Shown here: positions 20,750 through 29,007 of the stretch, piece after piece
Numbering within the stretch: the first letter of the stretch is position 1
Layout: the number at the start of each line of letters is the position of its first letter
Source of the DNA: Azolla caroliniana
Lineage: Eukaryota; Polypodiophyta
Assembly: GCA_043228905.1 (NCBI GenBank)
Contig: JBHGNT010000004.1
Span: forward strand, 8,618,001-8,682,000
Direction of reading: 5' to 3'
Length of the DNA: 64,000 bases
Program-made: the position numbers and the translations under genes
The notes under the pieces: model-generated
Told to the model about the DNA's origin: nothing
Database searches by the model: none
What the model saw: only the letters and a program-made list of their open reading frames with translations

Positions 20750-21722
20750 GTACTAGAAGAAAACTCAAACAATTACCATCAACACATAGCAAATCATCAC
20801 ATTGCATGTACAAACCATGTCAAACACACAATAACCCTAAATAGTCGGAAAAAAACTCATCCATGTCAAACACACAGACAATAAAAACAGACGGATAGGA
20901 AAGTCAAAGAAAACGAAAACATTGTAAATCATCATAGCCAACTCCATCACATCGCATGTACAAGCCATGTCAAACACACAAAAACCCAAAATAGTCGGAA
21001 AAACACTCATCCATGTCAAACTCACACAAAATAAAACAGATGAACAGGAAACAAGAACAAAACGAAAACATAGCAACTCATCATAGCCAACTCCATTTAC
21101 GTTGCATGTACAAACATGTCTAACACACAACCACCTCGATCAAAATATTGTCATACATTTTTAAAAGAAACACAGAGAAACACAGAGAAAACAAAAACAT
21201 ACCAGTTGGGCATGCAACACATAGACTATGAATAATCAAACCCTAAAAATGGCCATACACATGCAAATAAAAAACAGACAGACAGGAAACATTCAGAAAA
21301 AGAAAACATACCAGTTGGGCATGCAACATAGACAATACCTGGAGGTCGTACAACTTGCAGAGGTACCACACCGTGTTGATTTCGACAAACGAGGCTGCTG
21401 CAGAGGACACAAACGAGCATAGACAGAGGAGACAAACGAGCATACACAAGGAAGGAAAATCAACAACACATACAACGAGCAGGGGAAACAAAAATCTCTG
21501 CGTATACAGAGTTCAGAGATCGAACCTGGCACAGAGGGGAACACAAGAACAGCTACGCGGGGAAACAGAGAATCGAAGGTGGAGTGAGAGAGAGAAACAG
21601 AAAGAAAGAAAGAAACAGAGCTTCGAAGGTGGAGTGAGAGAGAGAAAGAGAGAGATAGACCTGTAATAGATATGTCGTCTTTCTTTAACTTTCTGCCACT
21701 GTCTGTCTGACAACTTCAAGAC

Positions 21723-21770
<48 letters not shown>

Positions 21771-22066
21771 CCAATTGACACGTTCGACTACCCATACCAG
21801 AGAGAGAGAGAGAGAGAGAGATACTGAGACTGACCAACGGTCACAATGGATACCTTCTCCAGGTGTGCTTTCGTACAACTCTACCTAGGAGACTGGGGCA
21901 ACAATTAATGTATTACATATGGCCTAGGGACATTTCGAGTGTGACGTACAATATCTTTGTGCATTCGAGTGTGACGCAATGAATTTTTTTTTTTTTTTTA
22001 AACTTATTTACAATTTTTAATGTTTATTTTCTTCTTCGATTTAGTACTAAATTTTTGGCCAAAAGT
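20750..22066. other. Right subterminal region of the DNA transposon: repeats, GA tracts, possible promoter of the RING gene
   Basis: Contains two full copies and one partial copy of a 150-bp repeat (TTGCATGTACAA-like phrase at 20,804, 20,954 and 21,104). A shorter duplication carries ACATACCAGTTGGGCATGCAAC (near 21,198 and 21,309). GA runs lie at 21,727-21,766 and about 21,801-21,820. No coding sequence was supported. Confidence 0.6.
21727..21766. repeat. (GA)n microsatellite
   Basis: About 20 uninterrupted GA units. Confidence 0.95.
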
Positions 22067-22092
22067 TGGTACACCGTAGCATGCTTCGACCC
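22067..22092 (-). repeat. Right terminal inverted repeat of the DNA transposon
   Basis: Read inward it is GGGTCGAAGCATGCTACGG then TGTACCA. It is followed inside by TTTTGGCC and TTTAGTACTAAAT, mirroring the left end. Confidence 0.9.
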
Positions 22093-22097
22093 GTCTA

Positions 22098-22697
22098 CAA
22101 AAATATAAGGTATGGAGCATTCACACCCGAAGGCCAAGAACACGAGCTAAGGTTTCAAGTATAAGTCAAACAAAAAGCAAGTCACGTGGAGAAAAGTAAA
22201 AGAAGAAAAAAGCGGGCACCAAAATGTAGTCTACAACGAACGCTCATAACTCATTCGTTTGGAAGCCAAATATAATGTGTAAATATGTGTTGGAAAGCTT
22301 GTGACGAGAGCTATCCATAGGTTTTTAAAGCTCTAAATTTAGAGCTTCGACGAGGGAGATATGACGATTTGAAGATTGTTGTGTCATAGCTAAGAATAGG
22401 AGATGGAAAAGCTCTAAAAAAAGCGTGGAAAAGAAAGCAAGCGAAACTTATCTACTAGAGGAGAACTTCATATAAAGCAAGAAGAGTGAGGTGGTGAGGA
22501 GGGCTTTTTTCTTGTGATGTTTTCTTGCCTATTCACATAGTGTTGGTTGAGTTGTTATCAATTCATCCTTGTAGGCTTGAGTTTATGTATCTTCTTTCTC
22601 TTGTTTCTATGATCATCACTCCTTATTAATATATCTTTGTAGATTTGGGTTTCTATATCTTCCTTCTCTCTCTTTTCTATCATCATCTCTCTTTTCA
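22098..22697 (+). repeat. 3' LTR of the gag-only element, remaining 600 bp
   Basis: Continues the LTR interrupted at 13,745 and ends TCTCTTTTCA as the 5' LTR does. TSD AGTAT follows at 22,698-22,702. Confidence 0.9.
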
Positions 22698-22702
22698 AGT
22701 AT

Positions 22703-23235
22703 CCTATGAGGATACATTTCTTCGACTTCGGGTCAAGCTTTTGACGCTTTTTGTCGGGGATGTGCACGTATGCTATCGCGCCAAATATCCGGATGTGCAA
22801 TAAATCCGGCTTCTTTCCGAAGTATTTTTCGTGCGGAGTGACCTCGTGCACGCCAGATGTTGTGCACTGGTTCATTAGGTAGACGGCCATATTTGCAGCT
22901 TCAGCCCAATAAGACTTGGGCATATGCTTCTCATTCATTATGGACCGTGCTACTTCGAGGATGTGCCAATTTTTGTGCTCGGTTACTCCTTTGGCGGATG
23001 CCGATATTACGTGCTCTTCATCGACGACTTCTCTAGGCACACTTGGATCTACCCGATGCGGCAGAAGAGCGAAGTGTTCGTACACTTTCAAAAATCCAAG
23101 AATGAAGTCGAGAAAGCCACGGGCTGACATGTACGATGCCTTCGATCGGATGGTGGCAAGGAATACTTCTTAGACGATTTCACGGCGTATCTCCGAAAGG
23201 AAGGAATTCGGCAAGAATTCACTTGCCAACACACT
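22703..23235 (-). pseudogene. copia-2 integrase fragment, right part, with an inverted segment
   Basis: 22,984-22,703 reads on the minus strand as EARSIMNEKHMPKSYWAEA-like integrase leading to the linker (LDPKSKKCILIGY). 22,985-23,235 reads on the plus strand as the segment that should precede it (GGCRYYVLFIDDFSRHTW to EFTCQHTP). The two pieces are adjacent parts of one protein placed head to head, so about 250 bp was inverted in place. Stops are present. Confidence 0.78.
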
Positions 23236-23238
23236 CCA

Positions 23239-23302
23239 TGTAAAGAATCAAGAGATGGATTCTTGTGAAGCAGAAGAGATATGAGTTATGTGTGTGTATC
23301 AT
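23239..23302 (-). repeat. LTR end fragment in inverted orientation
   Basis: Begins TGTAAAGAATCAAGAGATGG and is the near-perfect inverse of 23,723-23,786, the end of the next LTR. Confidence 0.8.
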
Positions 23303-23401
23303 ACATGCGAGTCGACACGAGTCGACGCGGACTCCAGAACGCGAGTTGAAGCGGATTTCGGATACCGTCTAAAACCGACCCGACCTGAGCTTGAGGGGGC
23401 G

Positions 23402-23786
23402 TGTTGAGAATCAAGCTCAACTTGGTCTAGTGTGTGAACTCACCTTGAGAGTGAAGAGACACTCCAACGGTCAAGAGTCACCATTATGTCACCACTTTGT
23501 ATTCTAGCATTTAGTATGAGTCATAGAATCATATTCTATGACACATAACTTATGAGCTTTCACATTCCCCATGCTCCATGAGTCTTGTAGTTAATGAAGA
23601 GAGAGGGTGACTACATAAAGCACCCTCCTCCCACTTTGTAAGGAGTCGAGTCTTTTTCTCCTTTGTCAATATACTTTTACCTTGCGTATTCTCTGTCTTT
23701 CACTCTCTCTCTCTCTCTCTCTCTTACACACACACATAACTCACATCTCTTCCGCTTCACAAGAATCCATCTCTTGATTCTTTACA
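23402..23786 (+). repeat. LTR (385 bp) with polypurine tract upstream
   Basis: Opens TGTTGAGAATCAAGC and closes GATTCTTTACA. GCTTGAGGGGGCG at 23,389-23,401 is a polypurine tract, so this is the 3' LTR of a plus-strand copia element whose body is lost. A TATA-like ACTACATAAAGCACC lies near 23,611, and CT/CA microsatellites near 23,708-23,740. Confidence 0.75.
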
Positions 23787-24035
23787 GATGCTAAAAACTA
23801 ACTAAGTGGAATTAAGGGAAAAAGCAAGATGTAATGAGGCATGTTGCTACACAATAGAACATGGATTGACAATATGCAACCAACCAACCTATCAAACTGA
23901 AAGGCCGATTAGGCTAATTGCAAAAAATGGAAAGGATATGATGATTGATCCCAAACCAAGTGAGATCACACCGACGATAGTGTGTTGGCCGATAGAAGGG
24001 TATTGAGATAAGCTATCACAGTTTTACACACCCAA
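23787..24035. other. Unrecognised 249-bp stretch between two related LTRs
   Basis: Contains a short plus-strand frame (23,806-24,006, RLIAKNGKDMMIDPKPSE) that matches nothing I recognise. It could be the relic of an internal region. Confidence 0.35.
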
Positions 24036-24424
24036 TGTTGAGCTTGCCTCTCAACAATTAACTATGTGTCATAGAATCATATTCTATGACACATAACTAA
24101 TTTGTTCCATATTCTCAATGACTAATGAGTCTTCACATTCCTCAAGGTTCTAGAGAGAGAGTGAACATTGTAGTGACTTAATGAAGAGAGAGGGTGACCT
24201 GATATAAAGCACCCTTCTCCTACTTTATAGAGTGTCAGTTGTAACTCCTTGTAATGCTACATTTTGTAATTGGTATTCTCTTTGTTAATACACCTTCTTC
24301 TTGAGTACTTCATTTTCTATCATCTATCTATCTTGTGTTTTCTCTTCTCTCCTTTCTTTCCTCTCACACATACACATAACACACATCTCTTCCGATGCAC
24401 AAGAATCATATCCAATTCTTTACA
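24036..24424 (+). repeat. Second LTR of the 23.4-kb family (389 bp)
   Basis: Opens TGTTGAGCTTGCC and closes CAATTCTTTACA. It is colinear with 23,402-23,786. It carries a perfect hairpin at 24,063-24,095 (15-bp arms around CAT). The flanks CCCAA and ATGAT do not match, so no TSD was found. Confidence 0.7.
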
Positions 24425-25095
24425 ATGATATTCAGATACCGTTGAGATACTAAGCTCAACTAGGTTTACTAGTGTTGTTATAGATAGAATCTAACTAACT
24501 TAGATTTCAGTGCTCATGAATGAGCCGAATGTACTTCTGTTAGCCCACTACCTTTTTGAGAGGAATATAGGGCTCTATATATAAGAAGCTCACAAGGTAC
24601 GTTTGTAGATGGATCGTTTTTTTTATAGTGAATTGGTGTTCTTCTGTTCTCTTTGGTGCATATTGATTCTCTATATTTGTTGTTGTCTTTATCTCTATTT
24701 TTGTTCCTATTTCTATTTCCATCTCCGTCATTGTTTCGTTCTCAGTTTTTGTCACTGGGTTAGCTGACGATTGTAACCAATAGACACAGTAGATTGAACG
24801 TTCAAACCCAAACGTTTTGTCAAGAAGATTGTGGTAGAGATATGGATTGCTTGATACTAATTCTACACTTAAAGAATAGTTGCACAACAATTAATTATTA
24901 TGATTCAACATATGCTCTTGATCGACTATTAGATATGATATAATCTGTGTAGTAGAGGCTGAATTCGACACAACGACAATTAGAAAAACTTAGAGAGGAA
25001 TCCACAGAGCAGATACTCTAACTACTAAATTTACAATGATCTCGGTCCCTTTTTATAGGTGACCTAAGAGTCTCTCTCTAAGATTACACTTGCCT
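24425..25095. other. Unrecognised AT-rich region
   Basis: No domain was recognised in either strand. The longest frame (24,540-24,890, minus) is low-complexity Thr/Glu/Ile/Asn and is not supported as a gene. Confidence 0.4.
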
Positions 25096-25637
25096 TGTTC
25101 AGCAAGAATCTGAGTGGAATAGGGCTCTGCCACAACCGAGTCTCAATCACTGAATGGAAGAGAGCAGAAAAATAGAAAGTAAGAAGAAGACACAAGATCT
25201 TAACATGGAAAAAACCCTAGTCAGGAAAAAAACACGAGAGCCCATAGACTCCAACTATCACTATGAGAGGGAGGGTACAATGCGAGACTCAAAGGCCACG
25301 ACCTCGAACTCTATGTCTTCGCAAACCGGCGGTTACAACAAAAAACTATCTATGTGTCTCTCGCTCTCTCTGTATCTCTATACAACAATAATGACAACAA
25401 CATTATGAACATCGTTTCCCTAGTTATATTTATACTCATATAACTTTAGGGTTATATAGAAACATGACCTCAATGTTCACCTTTGAACATATTTACTAAT
25501 ATGTTCCTACATGCTGGTTTATACTGGATCCATCCAATCCGGTATCCGGATACCTTCCGGTTCGATCCGGTCTAGTTCCTTCCTTCGGATCGGCTCATTT
25601 GGATCCCATCCGGAGGGACTTGTTTCCCAAAAAACTC
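25096..25637 (-). repeat. 3' LTR of copia-4
   Basis: About 542 bp, similar to the copia-1 LTR (shared AAGTCCCTCCGGATGGGAT and TATAAATATAACTAGGG blocks). On the minus strand AGTGAAGGGGGAG precedes it as polypurine tract. The opening bases are decayed (TTTTTTGGGAAAC instead of TGTTGGGAGAC). Confidence 0.72.
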
Positions 25638-25649
25638 CCCCTTCACTCT

Positions 25650-26915
25650 GGTATGGGATGCCTCGTCATTCCGGTCCATCTCCGGCACACGTCCAGCTTG
25701 TCGGCTGACAACACCTTGGTCAGCATGTCCGACCTGTTATCCTCCGTGTGGATCTTCAATAGCAAAACTCTTTACCTTCTACCTTCTCTCGAAGCTAGTG
25801 ATATCACCTTTAAAGCACCTTTTTCATGTACTTTTCCTATGACAGCCACAAATGCTTCTTTGACCAGTTCCAGATTATGCGCATCCCCAAAATTTGTCTC
25901 GTCGGACCTATATCTTTCATTGCAAATGACCGGCTCAAAGCCTTCTTCAACATTCCAATTTTGATATGGTCCCATCTAACAATCAACATGTAGTCCACAC
26001 ACAACTGTAGTATCAGGAAGTCTCCTCCGTCAAACTTCTTCATGAACACGCAGTGGTCGTCCTGCGTCTTGTTGTATTCTTGGTCGGTCTTGACGGAATC
26101 GAACTTCCGGTACCATTTGCTGGGGAGCTTGCTTCAGTTCGTATAAGCTCTTCTTCAACTGGCATACCAGGTGCTCCTTCCCTTTCTTGACAAATCCCTC
26201 CGGTTGTTGCATGTAGATCTCTTCTTTGAGGTCACCGTGTAGGAACGTCATCTTAACGTCTAGTTTCTCTACCTCGGGGTCCATACTCGCCGCGATGCTC
26301 AACACCGTCCGAATGAATGTCATCTTGACTACCGGGGGGAAGATTTTGTCGAAATCCACTCCTTTCTTCTATTGAAACCCCTTCACCACAATCCGGGCTT
26401 TGTATCTCGGTGGATTTCTGACGTCGCCCGGTTTTAGCTTGTACACCCACTTGTTTCAAAGCGCCCTCTTTCCTTTCGACAACTCCAACAATTCATATGT
26501 GTGGTTCTCATGTAGGTAATCCATCTCATCTTGCATGGCACTTAACCACTTGCGGTTGTGGGTGTCTCTCTTTGCTTCTTCAAAACTTTTCGGCTCCCCC
26601 TCGTCAGTCAGTAAGACATGCTCTGCATCTGGAAATCTCCTGGGGGCCTTTCACTCTCATAGAGGGTATCTATGTCCTTGTTTTTCGACCACCGGTTCCT
26701 CCGTTTGTTCTTCATCCCAATCCGATTCGAGGTCTTGTTTGGTTCCGGTGTCCAAATCTTCTTCTTCAGTCGGTTCAGTTTCTTCGAGGGTCATCCGACT
26801 TTTGATCGGATGGGTCCTTGCTTCTTCTGACCGATCTTTGTTGGTCAACCCGGATTTTGCTATCTTCTTCTCCGACTCCCAGTCGGCAATGGTCTTGTCT
26901 TGCAAATCTATGTCA
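25650..26915 (-). pseudogene. copia-4 pol remnant (linker, RT, end of RNase H)
   Basis: Linker: FMQDKTIADWESEKK and the acidic run up to HRYPL (26,905-26,657). RT: FDKIFPPVVKMTFIRTVLS, FLHGDLKEEIYMQQPEGF, KKSLYELKQAPQQ, and CVDYMLI where YVDDM is normal, so the catalytic aspartates are altered. The tail LLLKIHTEDNRSDMLTKVLS is the RNase H end joined after an internal deletion. The region aligns with 62,150-63,250 and the window end in copia-5. Confidence 0.82.
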
Positions 26916-26917
26916 CG

Positions 26918-27118
26918 ATGCGAGACTTAGAGGCAACGACCTCGAGCTCTATCTCTTCGCCAACCGGTGGTTAGAACAGAAAACTATCAGTGTCTCTCTT
27001 GCTCTCTCTCTCTCTGTATCTCTATATAACAATAATGACAACAACATTATGAACATTGTTGCCCTAGTTATATTTATACTCATATAACTTTAGGGTTATT
27101 TACAAATATGACCTCAAC
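26918..27118 (-). repeat. Partial LTR of copia-4 family
   Basis: Matches the middle of the 25,096-25,637 LTR (CGAGACTTAGAGGCAACGAC, CT run, TTATATTTATACTCATATAAC). It is cut at 27,118 by gypsy-2 sequence. Confidence 0.75.
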
Positions 27119-27599
27119 GGATGAAAATGAAGACATGGAGGAATCTAATTGATCATCGTAGCCGAAATCTCACTTCTTCTCTTCTTGGCACGTACCGGAG
27201 GACGTGCGGTTTGGTGGGGGTGGATGTCGTGAAGATTTTCGGCAATAGTGTGAAAATCCCATAAAACGTACAAAATCGAGTATGAATCATGTAATACAAT
27301 AATTGTGAAGATAACATTTTTAATATCTAAGTACAAAATGATGGAGGTTTCGAATGCACTTTATTACACGAGAAATGGACAACTAAATGTCAAGATATGA
27401 GGGTATAAAGTTTGTGAAAAGAAAAGAGAAAATTGTGAGATATCCCACATAGGCACGACAAATACGGCTCTCATCATATATAAGGTGGAGCAAAAGATAT
27501 TATCTTTGTGTCTATGTGTGGAGCATAGAGAGTTCAAGGTAGCTTGAACTTAGAGTGGAGGTGGCTAGCTACTCGAAAAGGGTTTTGGCCAACCAAAAC

Positions 27600-27835
27600 C
27601 GGACCGGCGATGGAGACGGTGATCCGACGGCATCTGACCGCAATCCGGCGGCGGCATGCGGCACCGGTATCCGGCGTCAGCGTCGGTATCCGGCGGCGGC
27701 ATCCGGCGGCGGCACCGGTATACGGCGTCGGTATCCGGCGTCAGCGGCGGCATCCGGCGGTGGCACCGATATCCGGCGTCGGCATCCGGCGGCGGCACCG
27801 GTATCCGGCGACGGTATCCGGCGAACCGGCGACTA
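27600..27835. repeat. CCGGCG-rich minisatellite in gypsy-2 LTR
   Basis: Imperfect repeats of GGTATCCGGCGNCGGCATCCGG type. The corresponding block at about 54,555-54,690 is shorter and rearranged, so it is variable between copies. Confidence 0.85.
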
Positions 27836-27871
27836 GATAAAATAAATATATAAAAATATATACATATACAA

Positions 27872-27940
27872 GGAGGGCAAGTATGGATTCGAACCTTGCA
27901 CCTCCAAGTTAGGAGTTAAATGGCTTACCATTAAGCCATA
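27872..27940 (-). other. tRNA-like module inside the gypsy-2 LTR
   Basis: On the minus strand it has an A-box-like TGGCTTAATGGTAAGCC that can form a D-arm (GGCTT/AAGCC), an anticodon-like arm (CTCC/GGAG) and a B-box GGTTCGAATCC. No acceptor stem can be drawn, so it is not a functional tRNA gene. The same module is at 54,442-54,509, with looser ones at 35,270-35,330 and 41,345-41,400. Confidence 0.6.
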
Positions 27941-28329
27941 GTATTTAGTTGAAATTATATTTCTATCATTGTACTTTTACATGTAAATTCTCACTAAAAT
28001 GAGTGACATGGTTAGCATGCACCACATGTAATACTTAAGCGCCAAATGGCAAACATGCAATTTACGCATGTCTTGTACCCTCACATGCATCATATGCATG
28101 AGAGCATCTATAAAAGAGGGAAGGGGGAGGAGAAAAACATGGTTTTTTTTATGAAAATTAAGAAGAAGAAATTCGTTATCAAATCAATCGTGTAATCTCA
28201 TCTTCTCTCTTTCCCAATCTATCTTAAGTACTTTCTCGCCAAAGCTTGTATCGACTCTAAATCCTTCTGGTCCAGAACCCCGGCGGTTCCGCCTCACGAT
28301 CCGCGCGTAGTGACGGATCTTCACGACAA

Positions 28330-29007
28330 CGGACCAAGCACATTGAGCTGCACTACCATTTTTTCCGTGAGCGTGTCCTTTCTGGTGAAGTCGAACTTCA
28401 ATATGTTCCGACGGATCAGCAGACCGCTGACATCTTCACCAAGTCTCTTGGTCTGGACAAGTTGCGGCAATTTTCGGGTGCGCTTGGGTTGCGTCACTTC
28501 GACGTGCCGAACTTGAGGGGGAGAAACGTCCTAGATGACCACGAAAGGGAGCAGGAAAGCAGCGGAAAAGACCTCGGATCGGCTGAAGAAGCCGAGAGCG
28601 GATCCGCGGAAGAGTCCGAAAGCGAACATAAGGGGAGCAGTCGAAAGAAAGAGCCAAAGCCAGCCAGGCATGGGGGAGGCGAGAAGACCGGAGACGAGTT
28701 GGAGATAGCCAACTCGGATGAGAACGAAAACCGATCGGAGGTAGCCGAGTCGGTTTGGATGTTTGATTCAGATACACTAGATCAACTAAGGGCCAAGCGG
28801 AAAAGAAGGCAACAGGAGAAGCGCCAACACTGCGACAGCAAGGGACCTGTGAAGGGCCGTGGGAGCAAACAAGCCGGCCAGAAGGGTCGAAGCGCGCGGA
28901 GTCGAACTGGCCGAGGAGCGCGAGCAAGGCGTGGAGCTAGGAGAAGCCGGAGCGTAGGTCCAGCAGAGCAGGTGGAACCTCAAGTTGAGATTGAGGGGGA
29001 GTGTTGA
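28330..29007 (+). CDS. copia-6 RNase H C-terminus with a long charged extension
   Basis: The frame enters as RTKHIELHYHFFRERVLSG, continues QTADIFTKSLGLDKLRQF and HFDVPNLRG, where most copia polyproteins end, and then runs on for about 165 residues. The extension is rich in Glu/Ser, then Arg/Gly (GRGSKQAGQKGRSARSRTGR), and stops at the TGA in the first bases of the LTR. A diverged version follows RNase H in copia-8 (shared pattern DELE-x2-NSD and MFDS). The basic tail could bind nucleic acid; this is inference. The 5' end is truncated by gypsy-2. Confidence 0.72.
   Translation, partial: RTKHIELHYHFFRERVLSGEVELQYVPTDQQTADIFTKSLGLDKLRQFSGALGLRHFDVPNLRGRNVLDDHEREQESSGKDLGSAEEAESGSAEESESEHKGSSRKKEPKPARHGGGEKTGDELEIANSDENENRSEVAESVWMFDSDTLDQLRAKRKRRQQEKRQHCDSKGPVKGRGSKQAGQKGRSARSRTGRGARARRGARRSRSVGPAEQVEPQVEIEGEC

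Larger units (their letters stand above)
13746..22092 (+). mobile_element. 8.35-kb DNA transposon with 25-bp TIRs, spliced DDE transposase and a RING/coiled-coil gene
   Basis: Terminal inverted repeats of 25 bp, opening GGTCGAAGCACGCTACGG at the left and GGTCGAAGCATGCTACGG at the right read inward, with one mismatch and one extra outer G on the right. The flanking duplication is GTCTA (13,741-13,745 and 22,093-22,097), or GTCT if the outermost bases belong to the element. The insertion splits a recognisable LTR, so the borders are certain to a base or two. It carries two convergent genes, internal minisatellites and many AGTACTA-type motifs. The transposase motifs and the 4-5 bp TSD do not fit plant hAT (8 bp), Mutator (about 9 bp), PIF/Harbinger (3 bp), Tc1/mariner (TA) or CACTA (CACTA ends). 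Its superfamily is unassigned here; an animal-type family such as Sola or a relative is possible. Confidence 0.9.
10960..22697 (+). mobile_element. Complete non-autonomous LTR element with a gag-like ORF only (TR-GAG type)
   Basis: LTRs of about 636 bp (10,960-11,595; and 13,709-13,745 joined to 22,098-22,697), flanked by TSD AGTAT. The internal region of about 2.1 kb holds one ORF (585 aa) and no protease, RT or integrase, so the element must use proteins from another. Without the transposon inside its 3' LTR it would be about 3.4 kb. By eye the LTR copies differ by three substitutions and one 2-bp indel, so insertion was fairly recent. It lies in copia-2. Confidence 0.88.
25096..27118 (-). 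mobile_element. copia-4: truncated copia element of the copia-1/copia-5 family
   Basis: Minus-strand order from right to left: an LTR piece (26,918-27,118), the integrase/RT linker, RT, a large deletion, the last residues of RNase H, a polypurine tract and the 3' LTR (25,096-25,637). Gag, protease, most of integrase and most of RNase H are missing. It abuts the gypsy-2 fragment at 27,118/27,119. Confidence 0.8.
27119..28328 (+). mobile_element. gypsy-2: 3' end of pol plus 3' LTR, same family as gypsy-4
   Basis: Begins with the last codons of the gypsy-4-type polyprotein (DENEDMEESN then stop), followed by an LTR (27,150-28,328) matching the reverse complement of 54,042-55,152. The rest of the element is gone. 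The right end CTTCACGACA abuts copia-6 RNase H. Confidence 0.83.
27150..28328 (+). repeat. 3' LTR of gypsy-2 (1,179 bp)
   Basis: Opens TGATCATCGTAGCC, where the TGA is also the pol stop codon, and closes CTTCACGACA. It contains a GC-rich CCGGCG minisatellite (about 27,600-27,835) and an antisense tRNA-like module (27,872-27,940). Confidence 0.8.

Noticed and set aside
21513-21878. 121-aa frame rich in Ser and Leu on the minus strand
   Set aside because: It is a translation of the GA/CT microsatellite and flanks; no domain, and composition is repeat-driven.
13746-22092. Helitron, hAT, MULE or CACTA element
   Set aside because: Clear TIRs exclude Helitron; the 4-5 bp duplication excludes hAT and MULE; ends do not read CACTA; transposase motifs differ from all four.
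22558-23130. 190-aa minus-strand frame joining integrase-like sequence to a basic tail
   Set aside because: It is a chance read-through from copia-2 into the LTR of the gag-only element; the same tail frame occurs alone in the other LTR at 11,456-11,653.
24540-24890. 116-aa minus-strand frame
   Set aside because: Low-complexity Thr/Glu/Ile/Asn content, no homologue recognised and no promoter or partner.
27544-27840. Several overlapping frames of 60-100 aa on both strands rich in Arg, Pro, Ala and Gly
   Set aside because: All are products of the CCGGCG minisatellite in the gypsy-2 LTR, open in several frames at once as GC-rich repeats often are.
27872-27940. Functional tRNA gene
   Set aside because: A- and B-box-like parts and two arms are present but no acceptor stem can be paired, and it lies in an LTR; kept only as a tRNA-like module.
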